The position numbers and the translations under genes are program-made. DNA of 64,000 bases from Anagrus nilaparvatae (lineage: Eukaryota > Arthropoda > Insecta > Hymenoptera > Mymaridae): positions 248,001 through 312,000 of the forward strand of contig JAKSXM010000014.1 of assembly GCA_022575985.1 (NCBI GenBank), in the 5' to 3' direction. Below are positions 22,734-33,900 of the stretch, in pieces. Below the pieces are notes generated by a model that searched no databases, had not been told where the DNA came from, and saw nothing but the letters and a program-made list of their open reading frames with translations. Position 1 is the stretch's first letter. Every line of letters begins with the position of its first letter.

Positions 22734-24118
22734 AAGTTTTTACTCATCGAAAACCTCCTTTTGTTATTTACAGGACACAGTCATCAGCGGCAACGTAACA
22801 ATAATTTTTACGACCAACGGCGGTTCGATGAGGGCAGGAAGGCATCTGGTGAGGGCAGGAAGGATACGCTTTCTCGATGTCGACTACCATGCGGATGCAC
22901 GGCGAGGTAACATCCTTAGTCCTTTGGCCGACGACCCCACCGATCCAATCCTAAGATACATAGGAGGAAGATTCGACGAAAACGTCGACATCGAAGCAGA
23001 CGACGTGCCCATCAACATGTTCCCGAACGATTTGGAATTTGATGTCTACGTCGCACCATTCGTATACAAAAACTACGTCGTTCCACAATATTCCGGGCTC
23101 TATCTGCCTATATTGTACAAATACCTGCAGATGGCCGAGCAGGAGTGGCCTGGAGACAGCGCGAGGAGGACCGACCTAGTATTTGGAGGATGGGCAAGAC
23201 CGCTAAAAATGTATGCGGCGGCCGGTTTCGACGGAAGATTCAATCCTGACGAAGCCTTTGAAGCTCGAGCGATCCGGCAAAAATTTAACGACGCTGACAG
23301 AGCAAGACGCTACGGCGGACTGAAGGCAAGATTAATTGATGGTCACGTGATGGCACGAGACGTGAGCGAACGTCTTCGTTCACCGACAACTGCCCTCGGC
23401 TGTATTTTGGCTTCGGCCACTGGCACTTTTTTGGACGCCGGTCGTAACCAGCTACATCAAAGAGTCGCCGAAGCTTACCAATTATTCCCTATGTCGATGG
23501 TCGACAAGAAATTTACAAATTATAATTGGTACATCGTCGTTGGAAACCTCGGTGACTATTACGCGACGGAAAGTGGTAACGACGATAGTGGACGTCGAAA
23601 CGAAAGTGGCAGACTGAGAAGATCTCGATCTCTTCGTCAATACGCGCCTCTTGCGTCAGGTACGGTGGCCGAAGATCAGTCCATGAACGACAACGATGAC
23701 GGTGGGACGACGACGACGATTTCTGTAAGTAGAATTTCACTCTTACAAAGCTCGCGCGATCGCCGAAATAATCGACTGCTATTAAATAACTAACGCTGAT
23801 TTTCTTTTTTCTTTTCAGGAGCAGGAGCAGGTGCAGCTGAGGAAAAGAGCCCATATGGCGGCAAACACACGGACTTGGTCGCTCCAAGATCAAATAACAC
23901 TGGCCGGGTATGTCATGTCGAATATATTCGACGATCATCCATGGGGTAAGGTGGTGAAAATGGAGCCGTTCCACGACGCTGGAGTAACAGCGAATACCGC
24001 AAAGTCCTTATTCAAGAGATATTTTAAATCTAGAGGCGAAAAAGGAGTCGCCGATGACTTAAACCTTGACGATGCGAGACTAAACGCGCTTAAAGAATTT
24101 CACCGAGGCTTAAACTGA
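21043..24118 (+). CDS. Five-exon gene, large protein of unknown family with a poly-Gln tract
   Basis: ATG at 21043. Exons by eye: 21043-21901, 22046-22168, 22299-22697, 22781-23724 and 23819-24118 (TGA). The product would be about 870 residues. Visible parts are an acidic N-terminus, a Gln run encoded by CAG/CAA at 21296-21326, a long segment with aromatic-rich blocks, an Arg/Ser stretch (GRRNESGRLRRSRSLR) and an acidic Asp/Asn stretch. The C-terminal exon has spaced Trp/aromatic residues (TWSLQDQITLAGYV, then HPWGKV and SLFKRYFKSRG) that faintly resembles a Myb/SANT-type helix bundle. Exon 3 contains a frame change: its 5' part stops at TGA 22443 while the next frame takes over, so a 1 nt shift is needed near 22420-22440. 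The base composition is GC-richer than the surroundings. The family is not recognised; a viral capture is possible but unsupported, and five introns favour a host or long-resident gene. Confidence 0.5.
22698..22780 (+). other. Intron with CT microsatellite
   Basis: GTAAGT, then a long TCTCTC run and a TTTACAG acceptor. Using the downstream AG at 22779-22780 keeps the frame of the following exon. The run varies easily in length but lies in an intron. Confidence 0.5.
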
Positions 24119-25140
24119 AGAGCCCTTATTTTTTAATTATACATTGTATATATTTTTTACTACTTTATATATTAATTAGTTAATTTAGTTGATTATTATT
24201 ATTATTATTGTTAATATTACTCTGTTTGTTTGTTTTTTTTTTCATTTATATCGTAATTTTTTATTGCTTTTTTTTGTAATTCCTTTATTATTATTATTAT
24301 TATTATGTAAGGTGCGTAATTATTACTTTATAACTTTTTTTATAAATGTTTGTTTGAATACCTTTTGTATTTTATTTTGTGCGTTTGTATATATTTTGTG
24401 TAAATTATTATACTTAGTTAGTTATTCATTATTAGTTAGTTAATCATTATTGCTATTGTATTCTTTTTTTTTATTTATATCGTATTTTTTTATTGTACTC
24501 GTATTAATCATTGATATTATTATTATTGTGTTATTACTTTTTTACCTTATTTGTTTTAGTAGTAAATGCTATCGTTTTTGTAATTTTTTTTTAATTTGTA
24601 TCAATTGATTATCATATCATATCAATAAATAAATAAATTTTATATATTTTTTGTATCCTAACTCGATTGTTATTTTTTTTGTACTCCTGTATCCTAAGTC
24701 CTAAAAAAAACAAAAAAAAACAAAAAAAAAACAATAAAAAAACAAAAAACAAAAAAATTAATGAAAAAAAATAAAAAAAAAAACAAAAAAAAAGAAACAA
24801 AAAAATGAACAAAAAAAAACAAAAAAAAAACAAAAAAAAAAACAAAACAAAAAAAAAATAAACAAGAAAAAAATTGAAATCAATCGATTGGGATAGAAAG
24901 GATTTTATTTTGTTTATTCGTAATCCTACATTCCGGCGCTTCGAAGTATATAATTTAAACTTATCCCTCTTTCACCCCGCTTCCCCTTTTGGTACCCACC
25001 GAAACAGCGAGCTCGTTATTTTTTAATCATTGACTACATTTATTGAGTTGAAAAATTTTGTAAAACACAAATCAAGAGCGACGACTATAAATTTACGAAA
25101 GGAGGGTGGCCAATACCAAGACCTAGTTACCAGGCAACCT
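24119..25140. other. AT-rich downstream region with (CAAAA)n-type tract
   Basis: TTATT-rich sequence after the five-exon gene, with an A-rich tract broken by single C residues at about 24700-24870. The tract produces spurious Phe-rich frames on minus. No gene is supported. Confidence 0.6.
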
Positions 25141-25147
25141 TAGAGTC

Positions 25148-25172
25148 TGTTAGGTTAGGTTAGGTTAGATTT
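25148..25172. repeat. Short TTAGG tract
   Basis: About four units of TTAGG, the insect telomere motif, in an interstitial position. Similar tracts recur at 28570-28620, 29050-29085 and 30017-30075. Confidence 0.8.
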
Positions 25173-25491
25173 TTTTAAAAAAGCAGTTTTTGGGATCCAA
25201 CATTTTTTGGGTCGTTAGTTGGTTGTTCGTTTTCGTCGGTTGTCGTTGTTATGCTCGTTATGGTACATAAATTGCTGGCTGTTGGTGGTGTTCGGTTCCC
25301 CCCCCCTTTCGAAGAAGTCTGTCACTGGAACTTTCGGGATCCCCCCCCCCTTTTTCACCTACGACAGCCTACGCCCGCCCATCGAGGCTATAAAAGCGAA
25401 CGGGCTCGTACGAGGAGACATTCGATGCTAAAACATCGTAAGAAACGGACGGTAACGGCCTGGGAGTAGCAAGTTGGCTCTAGCTAGCTAC

Positions 25492-25746
25492 ATGAGGACA
25501 ACGAGATTCACGAGGTCGACTATCAATTGTCCACCACCACCAACACCACCTGCAGGAGCTAGCTGCAGCGGGAACGATGACTTGCGCGACTACGTCCCTT
25601 ATGAAACTGGGTCGAAAAAACGTCGGCAAAAAGGAGCCCACTCCGGATCGGACTCGGACGACGACTACGATCAGCAACGGGAGTTAAAGAAAAGCCGCAA
25701 CGATTCGATAATCACGGAGTACCTGGAGAGAAGAAATCGAAAATGA
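25492..25746 (+). CDS. Short charged open frame near the 18S junction
   Basis: ATG at 25492 opens 84 codons. The product has a Pro run (NCPPPPTPPAG), a basic KKRRQK that could be a nuclear signal, an acidic SDSDDDYD and a basic end LERRNRK. It is low complexity and has no recognised domain. It may be the N-terminal exon of something larger or chance in GC-richer DNA. Confidence 0.25.
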   Translation: MRTTRFTRSTINCPPPPTPPAGASCSGNDDLRDYVPYETGSKKRRQKGAHSGSDSDDDYDQQRELKKSRNDSIITEYLERRNRK

Positions 25747-25922
25747 CGCCTGGACGACAGTGGTCTGGAGGACCGCTGCTGTGGGGGGGCGACGGCGGAA
25801 ATCGATAATGTCGACGCTGGACCCTCCACCTCTTCCGCTTCTTCCGCTTACTTCACGCAGACCAGCAACAGCAGCAGCAGCAGAATAGACAAACTTTTTT
25901 TATCGCCAACGAGTAGAGCTTG

Positions 25923-25974
25923 AACGCGCGGAATCTTTAATAGAAAAGAAAGATTCTTGTACCGTAACGCGCGT
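25923..25974. other. Hairpin flanked by AACGCGCG direct repeats at the 18S junction
   Basis: AACGCGCG occurs at about 25923 and again at about 25966, ending at the rRNA break. Between them GAATCTTT and AAAGATTC form a perfect 8 bp stem with a 10 nt loop. It abuts the end of 18S homology. Confidence 0.7.
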
Positions 25975-26470
25975 GTCACTACCTCCCCGTGCCGGGAGTG
26001 GGTAATTTGCGCGCCTGCTGCCTTCCTTGGATGTGGTAGCCGTTTCTCAGGCTCCCTCTCCGGAATCGAACCCTGATTCCCCGTTACCCGTTACAACCAT
26101 GGTAGGCGCAGAACCTACCATGGACAGTTGATAAGGCAGACATTTGAAAGATGCGTCGCCGGTACGAGACCATGCGATCAGCACAAAGTTATTCAGAGTC
26201 ATCAAAATTGACGATGAGCGAGCCCGAAGACCCGTTCACCGATTGGTTTTGATCTAATAAAAGCGTTCCTTCCATCTCTGGTCGGAACTCTAGTTTGCAT
26301 GTATTAGCTCTAGAATTACCACAGTTATCCAAGTAAATGTGGGTAGGATCTAATGAACCATAACTGATTTAATGAGCCATTCGCGGTTTCACCTTATTTG
26401 AGGCTTGCACTTAGACATGCATGGCTTAATCTTTGAGACAAGCATATAACTACTGGCAGGATCAACCAGA
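25975..26470 (-). rRNA. 18S rRNA, 5' 496 nt only (truncated)
   Basis: The complement begins TCTGGTTGATCCTGCCAG at 26470, the universal 18S start. It continues with the standard 5' domain (ATATGCTTGTCTCAAAGATT, CATGCATGTCTAAGTGCAAG, ACTCCCGGCACGGGGAGGTA). Homology stops after GGTAGTGAC; the expected following GAAAAATAAC is absent and unrelated sequence begins. The rest of the 18S, the 5.8S and the 28S are not in the window. It is an isolated 5' fragment or a unit disrupted at that position. Confidence 0.95.
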
Positions 26471-27180
26471 GAGCGCACTCAGTGTGCTCGGAAAGTTCAC
26501 TCTCCTCGACCTAGCTCCAGAGAGCTAGCTGAGGGAGTCAGACTTTCTACGTTGACGATTGTTACTTTTTATTTTTAGCAGTATAGCACTCTCTTTTATT
26601 TTTAATCTCTTTCGCGTCGTAACGCGAGCCTCGTCAAGAGATCTCGTTTTATCGTACACTTTTTTTGTTCATTCTTTCGTACACTTGTGCTAACTTGCTT
26701 TTTTTCTCCCTCTGTTTTTCTTTTTAAGTATTTTTACAATCGATTTTGTGGCCAGCCCGAGATTATTTCATAATCTTCTAAGCTTCGTTGGCCTCTTTTC
26801 AAACAGACTCCAAAAAATATTGGAACTACTCGACGCTAGACCAACGGTCATTTTTCGTCTTGGTTTAAAAGTAGAGCCGAAGCTCTATCTTTTTTTTTTC
26901 ATTTTGTTATTTAATTATTCTCGCTCGGAATCGAGTGAGTCGATGCACAGTAAGACCGCGCGCTCAACAGAAGCACGCGGCTTGGTAACGCCGTAGCGCG
27001 CGCCGCATAAGGGCCATTCGGTCAAAGACACCGACCCGCGGCAATGAAGTGGATTATAAAAAACATAAAAAATAAGATCTTCGTCGACTACTGCCAGCCG
27101 ACTAGACCTCTCATATAGTAACCAAAGGTCCGAATCAACCTTTGGCGGCAATCCGTTATCTACCCTACCTCTAACCGCGA
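26471..27180 (-). other. Likely 5' external transcribed spacer of the rDNA unit
   Basis: Sequence immediately upstream of the 18S start in transcription sense. It has an inverted pair near the junction (AGCTCCAGAGAGCT at about 26512-26525). It holds no coding frame I trust. The assignment follows from position only. Confidence 0.5.
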
Positions 27181-28494
27181 ATTGCTCCTACTTCGAGTAC
27201 CTTCGCGACCTCTGCTTTGCAGTCTTGTTCGAAATTTTTTTCAACTTTTTTTTGCTTCTCGAACCGAGGGCTCAGCAGTTGCCTGGCGACTCCTCTTCGA
27301 CTCTGAGTCCGGACGCCGCACTTTTTCAATTTCATCAATAGGACAGCCGACATCTAATTTCCTCCTAATTTCATCAATAGGACAGCCGACGTCTAATTTC
27401 ATCTAATTTTATACATAGGACAGCCGACGTCCAATTACAATTTAAAGTACAAATCTACCAAGTAAACTTACAATTGTCCTAGGTTGATGCGTTCCAAGAT
27501 AACCAAACTGCAAATAAATGCCTATTTTTAGTAGAACGCAATTTTGTTTTTTTTTCAATCCATATCTGGGACAGCCGACATCTAATAATGTCACAAAAAG
27601 AATATATATTTTTTTTTTTTAAGTACTTTAAAGAATTATATCGAATTTTGATATTTTCTAACAAATCAAATGCTCAATAAAATTAAAAGAAAACAATTTG
27701 CAAGCAATTAAAAAGCCCGCCGTTCAATAAAACAAATAATAAATTACGTGCTGTTTCATCACTTAAACAAGGGACACTGATACTTAAGTTAGTTTTTCAG
27801 TTACTAATAGACTTAAATTTCTTTTATAACTTCTTATATACTCTTTTTATTTATAGTTGTAATAAACTACCATTCTTTCTATAAAATTGTGCAATCATCT
27901 AGACATAAAAATATTTTTATTCGTCTGCAGATAATTTTTTTCATTCCATACCTCCATACCTGGGACCGCCGACATCTAATGTTGACAAAAAAAAAAATAT
28001 ATTTTTTTTTTTTAAGTCCATAAGAGCCCGCCGTATTTAAAAAAAATTTAACGGTATGACTTGTTTCCAAGACAATGATGTTTAATTTTTTTAGCTCACT
28101 AATCGACTTTAACTTTTTATACAATTCTTATGTACTCTTTGTATTTTTGATATTAATAACCTACCAAGATCTCTGTAATCTAAAATTGTACAACGATCGT
28201 TTAATAAACATCTTTTTATTAGACTGCAAATAATTTTTTTCAGTTTTTTTACTTATTAATTTAAACAATTAGTTGCGTTTTGGAGCATAAAATAATTATA
28301 AGTTCACTTTCATAATGTAGCTATCGACTGTCCTAATTATCTTGTTTATGAACGATAGGTTCTCATAGGTTCGAAACCTTGCATGTTCTCCTGCCAGCCA
28401 GGCTATCCAATTAAGAAAATGCATTAGAATATTACATAAGCATGTAGAACCAGAAAATATTTCTTAAGCATATCGTTGAATGCTTTTGGCGGAC

Positions 28495-28509
28495 GGGGCC
28501 TTCGGCCCC
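28495..28509. other. GC hairpin with UUCG-type loop (copy 1)
   Basis: GGGGCCTTCGGCCCC: stem GGGGC/GCCCC closing C-TTCG-G, an exceptionally stable tetraloop in RNA. Copies or complements recur near 28988-29003, 29983-29997, 30513-30528 and 30660-30675 (the last with one mismatch), each beside GTGCGCC/GGCGCAC-type sequence. Confidence 0.8.
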
Positions 28510-28854
28510 CTTTGTCCTCTACCCGTAATATAAAATTTATAAGCTTTTTGAATATGTAATTATGGTTACTTTAGGTTAGGTTAGATTTGGTTAGGTTAGG
28601 TTAGGTTAGGTTAGGTCAGGTCAGGTCAGGTCAGCTCTGTTGCTTCTCGAACTGAAGGCTCGGCCGTTGCCTTCCTCCTCGACTCTGAGTCCGGTCGCAC
28701 TTTTTCAATTTCATCAACAGGACAGCCGACATCTAATTTCGTCCAATTTCATCAATAGGACAGCCGACATCTAATTTCATCTAATTTCATACATAGGACA
28801 GCCGACATCCAATTACAATTTAAAGTACAAATCTACTAAGTAGCTTTTTGAATA

Positions 28855-29010
28855 CGTGCGCGAACGCATTACATACATAAACAAATAAACGAAATGAACA
28901 ATGTAATTAGAATACCAAAAAATTGATATGAAAATTTATGTTAAAATGAAAAAGAATTAAATTAATAATTTTCGAGACGGCAACAGGGGGGCCGAAGGCC
29001 CCGTGCGCCA
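28855..29010. repeat. Direct repeat, copy 1 (about 150 bp)
   Basis: The stretch from ACGCATTACATACATAAACA to the GGGGGGCCGAAGGCCCC hairpin is repeated almost exactly at about 30536-30685. Confidence 0.85.
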
Positions 29011-30535
29011 ACGCATTTCCTATTAAAATAAAATAGTAATTATGGTAACGTTAGGTTAGGTTAGATTTGGTTAGGTTAGGTTAGGTCAGAACGGGTTAGG
29101 ATTTTATTTCAAAACCATAAATAAGCTTTTGAAATTGGTCCCAAATATGAAAATTCAAATAACTATCTCTTAATTCTATCTAATCGCACGCACTTTTTCA
29201 ATTCCATCATTGGGACAGCCGACATCTATATTCCTACATAGGAAATCCGAAATCTAACGAAAATTTTAAGTAAAAATCTAAGAACTCTCATAGTTTTCCT
29301 AGGACGATGCGTTTCCAATTTAAGCCAACTGAATTAATAAGCCTATTTTTAGTCGTTTAGACTATCCGATAAGCATGTACAAGTTTTTAAAAAGGCCATC
29401 TATTATATCACCTGCACGGGCAAAACTTTTAATCTTAAAGCCTATAGGTGGTCCCAATTATAAAAATACAATTGAATAAGATGAGTAAAAAAAAAAAAGA
29501 ACTTGGGACAGTGGGAACTTTGATAATTAATAATTTACGTACTGGAATAGTCTCGTCCACTATTTCTAGCAACAAAGAAAGTCACAGTTACTCCCGCCGT
29601 TTACCCTTACTTCAATTTTAAAAATCAGCATTTAGAGAAGTAAAAAAAGCGAAGCTTGATAATTAGACAAAAAATTATGAGTTAAACAATCCGAAATAAG
29701 CTAAATTCTATCTAATCGCGCGCACCATTTAAATTTCATCATTGGGACGGCCGACATCTAATTTAATACCTAGGACAGCCGACATCTAACTAAAACTCTA
29801 AGTAAAAATCTAAGTACTCTTAAAGTTTTCCTTTAAGCACGTACAAGTTTTCAAAAAGGCCTTGTATTATAACACCTGCAGTGGCAAAATTTTTAATCTT
29901 AAAGCCTGTAGGTGGTAGTCCCAATTATAAAAATACAATTGAATATATCATATGCATATCGTTAAATGCGTACGGCGCACACGGGGCCTTCGGCCCCCTT
30001 TGGCTTCTACACGTAATGTTAAGTTAGGTTAGGTTATGTTAGATTAGGTTAGGTTGGGTCAGCTTAGGTTAGGTTTTTATTTTATAAATATGAATAAGCT
30101 TTTGAAAATGGTCCCAAAGATGAAAATTCAAATGACAATCTAAATTCTATCTTTTCGCAGGCACTTTTTAAATTCCATCATTGGGACAGCCGACATCTAA
30201 TTTCATAAATAGGTTAGCCGACATCTAACTAAAATTCTAAGTAAAAATCTAAGTACTCTTAAAGTTTTCCTATAAGCATGTACAAGTTTTTCAAAAGGCC
30301 TTGTATTATAACAACTGCACGGAAAAAAATTAAATTATTAATACCAATGCCTATAGGTGCTACCATTTATGAAAATTCAAAAGATAATCTAAATTCTATC
30401 TAATCGCATCTAATCCATACATCTAATTCCATACCTAGGACAGCCGACATCTAATTAGGTAACTTAAAAAAAACAAAAAAAACAATATTAATAACTTTCA
30501 CGAAAGCAACAGGGGGGCCGAAGGCCCCGTGCGCC

Positions 30536-30690
30536 AACGCATTACATACATAAACAAATAAACGAAATGAACAATGTAATTAGAATACCAAAAAATTGAT
30601 ATGAAAATTTATGTTAAAATGAAAAAGAATGAAATTAATAATTTTCGAGACGGCAACAGGGGGGCCGAAAGCCCCGTGCGCCAACGTATC
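30536..30690. repeat. Direct repeat, copy 2 (about 150 bp)
   Basis: Second copy of the segment at 28855-29010, differing by a few bases. It ends in the same hairpin, here with one substitution in the stem (CCGAAAGCCCC). Confidence 0.85.
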
Positions 30691-31149
30691 TCCTATTAAA
30701 ATAAAATAGCCGTATTAAAAATTTGTCCAAATTAATAATTGTCAAAATAATTCTTTGGTGGCGGCTGTCTTAGGAATGAGAAAACAAAAAAAGTCTTGGA
30801 GCGAATGGAGTGATGGAAAAAAGTTAAAAAAAAAAAAAAACAAAATAGGGACCGACACTCTAATGCATCAATTTTCACTGAGAATTGGAATGGCGGTCTC
30901 GAATGTTAAAAGTTTTTTATCACTTTTGACGAGAAAAAAAAGAACTGTACTCTCAATTTGTCAAAGTCCAGTCGGTGAAGTGGTCAAAAAATTTTGAAAA
31001 AAAAAAGGGACCGCAATCTCGAAGCTTCGAAATTACAAATATTTGGTATTTTTGACTAAATAATTTGGTTAAGAATTGATCAACAAAATATTTGGTTATA
31101 GATACGCTAATATTTGGTGATAGTAACCAAAATTTAGTTATCCTGACCA

Positions 31150-31490
31150 AACTTTTTTCTCAGTGTGTAAGGCTTGACTTGTCGTTTTTTTAATATAGAT
31201 TACTTCCTTAGGTTACGCTAGTGTAAGGCTTGACGTGTCGTTTTTTTTATTATAGCCTACTTGCTTAGGTTACGCTAGTGTAAGGCTTGACGTGTGATTT
31301 TGTTATTATTGCCTAGTTTACACTAGTGTAAGGCTTGACGTTTCATTTTTTATATCGCCTAATTCCTTAGGTTACGCTAGTGTAAGGCTTGATGTGTCGT
31401 TATTTTATTATATCTTGCTTCCTTAGGTTATGTTAGTGTAAGGCTTGACATGTCGTTTTTTTTATTAAAGCCTACTTGCTTATTGCCTAC
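31150..31490. repeat. Minisatellite, unit about 60-65 bp, about six copies
   Basis: The phrase AGTGTAAGGCTTGACGTGTC followed by a T run, then CCTACTTGCTTAGGTTACGC, repeats head to tail with small changes. Confidence 0.85.
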
Positions 31491-31589
31491 TTGGTTGTTT
31501 TCGATTTAAGATTTCTGGATATTGAATCTTCTGTAAACTATGATTCTGATTAATGTAATTAATCAAGTAAAATTTACATAAGAATTAAA

Positions 31590-32060
31590 AAAAAAAAAAA
31601 ATTGAAAATTTTTTGACTGCAGCAGGAACTATTAGAGCTGGAAATTTCTATTATTTTTGAGTCACTACATTAATTTTAAGACTTTTTTATAAAGTTTCAG
31701 ATTTTTAAAATCTTTGAAGATAATATTTAGGACATTATTTAGTATGGATTCACTGAAAAAAGTTTTTTATTTTCTTAATTTTTCCCCGAATGAATCGATA
31801 TTTTGAAAATTATAAGTTAAATCAAAAATCAAAAATCTTGAAAAATATTTTATAATATTGTTAGAAATTGAAATTCTTTTCGGGGATCGATACTAAATAA
31901 TATCCTAAATATTGTATTCAAAGATTTTTAAAATCAGAAGCGTTATAAAATACTTTTTTGTCTTGATTAATTTAGTAGCTCAAAAATAAACGTAATTTTA
32001 AGCGCTAATATCTCCACCTGTAGTTAATAAATTTTCAAATTTTTGTTTTTGAATTCTAAG
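31590..32060. repeat. Imperfect inverted repeat (about 470 bp)
   Basis: The left part (GAAAATTTTTTGACTGCAGC, TTTTTGAGTCACTACATTAA, AATATTTAGGACATTATTTA) is matched in reverse complement by the right part (TAAATAATATCCTAAATATT, TTTAGTAGCTCAAAAATAAA, CACCTGTAGTTAATAAATTT). The arms are diverged. It resembles an old fold-back element. Confidence 0.65.
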
Positions 32061-33900
32061 GGACATATAATTTGATAAATGGATATAAGAATTAAACAAT
32101 CCAGAAGCATCGATTTCCAGAACTTTTAAAAGCTGCTATTTTTTTATCTAGAGTTCTCTAAAAGCAATTTTCGAATCGAAATTTTTCTGATTTTTTAATT
32201 TAACTCTCCTCCGTGGGTCCTCTATACCAATATCGTCAGGGCATGCAATATGTCTAGCCCATAAAAAATAATTTTTGGCCAAAATTTTTATTTAAGGTTT
32301 TAGGTGTTAAACATCTCAACTAAAGATTAAAAAAGGTTTTAGGCTAAAATGTCCGCTCAGTTTAAAACGAGTATTCTTTCGATTTTTGGTCAAAAATTCA
32401 TAACTCCGGACCTAATGGGTATTAAAGAAAAATATTCTAGGGTTTTAAGCTTTAGATATATACCTTCAAAAAAAAACTTACCCAGATTTGGCTCCGCTGA
32501 AAAAACCATAACTATTTCGCAACCTGAAAATGGGCCTTTTTTCGAGTAAAAAAATTTTTTAAAATTGAAGGTTTTTTGGAATAAAAAACCACTTATAGGG
32601 GCATTAAATGTTCAAAAAAGTTATTTAAAAATATACTCCACCCTTTGTATAAGTAAAGAAAAAAAAAATTTTCAAAAAAAATTAAGTTTTTTGGTCGAAA
32701 TACAATTAAATTTTGGAAAAGTAACAAAAATGGATTTTTTTAGTGAAAACGGGTAAAAAACACGTATTTTTTATGTTACATTCATTTATAAATGAAAAAA
32801 GTATAACATATGAAGAAATTACTTCATTTTGAGCAAAAATAACAAAAATTTTTACTTTCAAGAAATAGCAAAAAAAGTCACGTCCTGGGTCCTCTATGAC
32901 GATTTCGTTTTCGGTCCAACTTTGCACCCACTTATTGGGTGATTACTTTTGAGAAGATAATCTATTTTAGTCTAAAATTCTCATTTTGGCATTAACTTAA
33001 AAATCGGTCATTTTTAACAAAAAATGGGCATTAAGTTTAGTGACTCTCACGAAGAAGTAGATCTATGTAGTTGAAGTTTCGACCGTTCGATGAACGAAAT
33101 TTTTTTTTTAGCTTAAATCAGCTAAAAAGTATATATAATAAATAAATATAGTAAAAACCTCAAAAAATTGAATAAAGAGCAGATAAAAACGGATAAAAAC
33201 CAATAAATCAATCAAAATATACAATAAAAAATCATGTTCGCATTTCAAAGGATTTTGAGATCATTAGATGAGATCTTCCCCAACTATTAATTTCTTAGGT
33301 TGATTAAAAAATGTATTTCAATACTCAGAAAAATTTTGGACTGATACCTGGGTGGTAAACTACCTCAAATGCGGCTGAGATACAAATTACATAAATATCG
33401 TTTTTGAGTTTCAAAGCTTTTTTAGAACTATAGCAGAGTTTTACCCCGAATTTTTTTTTATGATATTAATCTTATCACTAGCTGATTGGCCTCGCGATGC
33501 TCGGCTTAACCAAATAAAAACTCTTGTGCATTAATTTTTTTATATTTTAATCATATTTAGTTAATTATAATAAATTTAATCATACGTGATTTAAATGCAA
33601 TTTAATTTTATTTAAAAATGAATGAGAACAGAATTAATTTTATACTTCTAAAATTAACAAAAAAATTTTATAATTCATATTAAGAAAAAGTTACATGATT
33701 ATTTATAAATATTTATAACTAATGAGGTATGTTTTATAAGATAAATAATTATTGATAATAAATAATAATTGAAAATAAAATTTAGTGATATGCAGTTTTT
33801 TTAAAAAAATTTGCGGTTTTTTTCATATTGTAGATAATTAATATTTAAATATTTTCTATTTTCATATTCATCACAACTGATATTGTAGACAATCAATATG
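32061..33900. other. Low-complexity AT-rich region
   Basis: Contains TGGGTCCTCTATACCAATAT-type phrases near 32214 and again at 32887, and a segment at about 33298-33450 related to 41975-42130. No gene is supported. Confidence 0.4.

Larger units (their letters stand above)
27181..30700. repeat. Intergenic-spacer-like repeats with GGACAGCCGACATCTAAT boxes
   Basis: The box (A)GGACAGCCGACATCTAAT, often preceded by TTTCATCAATA or CATACATA, recurs more than fifteen times (for example near 27341, 27384, 27419, 27571, 28719, 28757, 29210, 29771, 30181, 30431), usually in pairs. Between boxes are further shared phrases: CATGTACAAGTTTTT with a nearby AAAGGCC, and CACTTTTTCAATTTCATCA. TTAGG tracts and GC hairpins are interspersed. 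The position next to 18S suggests rDNA spacer, but the box also occurs far away at 34-41 kb. Confidence 0.7.

Noticed and set aside
24612..24845. Phe-rich minus-strand frame
   Set aside because: Product of an A-rich tract with spaced C residues.
25148..30075. TTAGG tracts as a true chromosome end
   Set aside because: Tracts are short, scattered and followed by unique and coding sequence on both sides.
30755..30997. 80-residue Lys-rich frame
   Set aside because: Lies over a small internal duplication with A runs; no start, splice or domain support.
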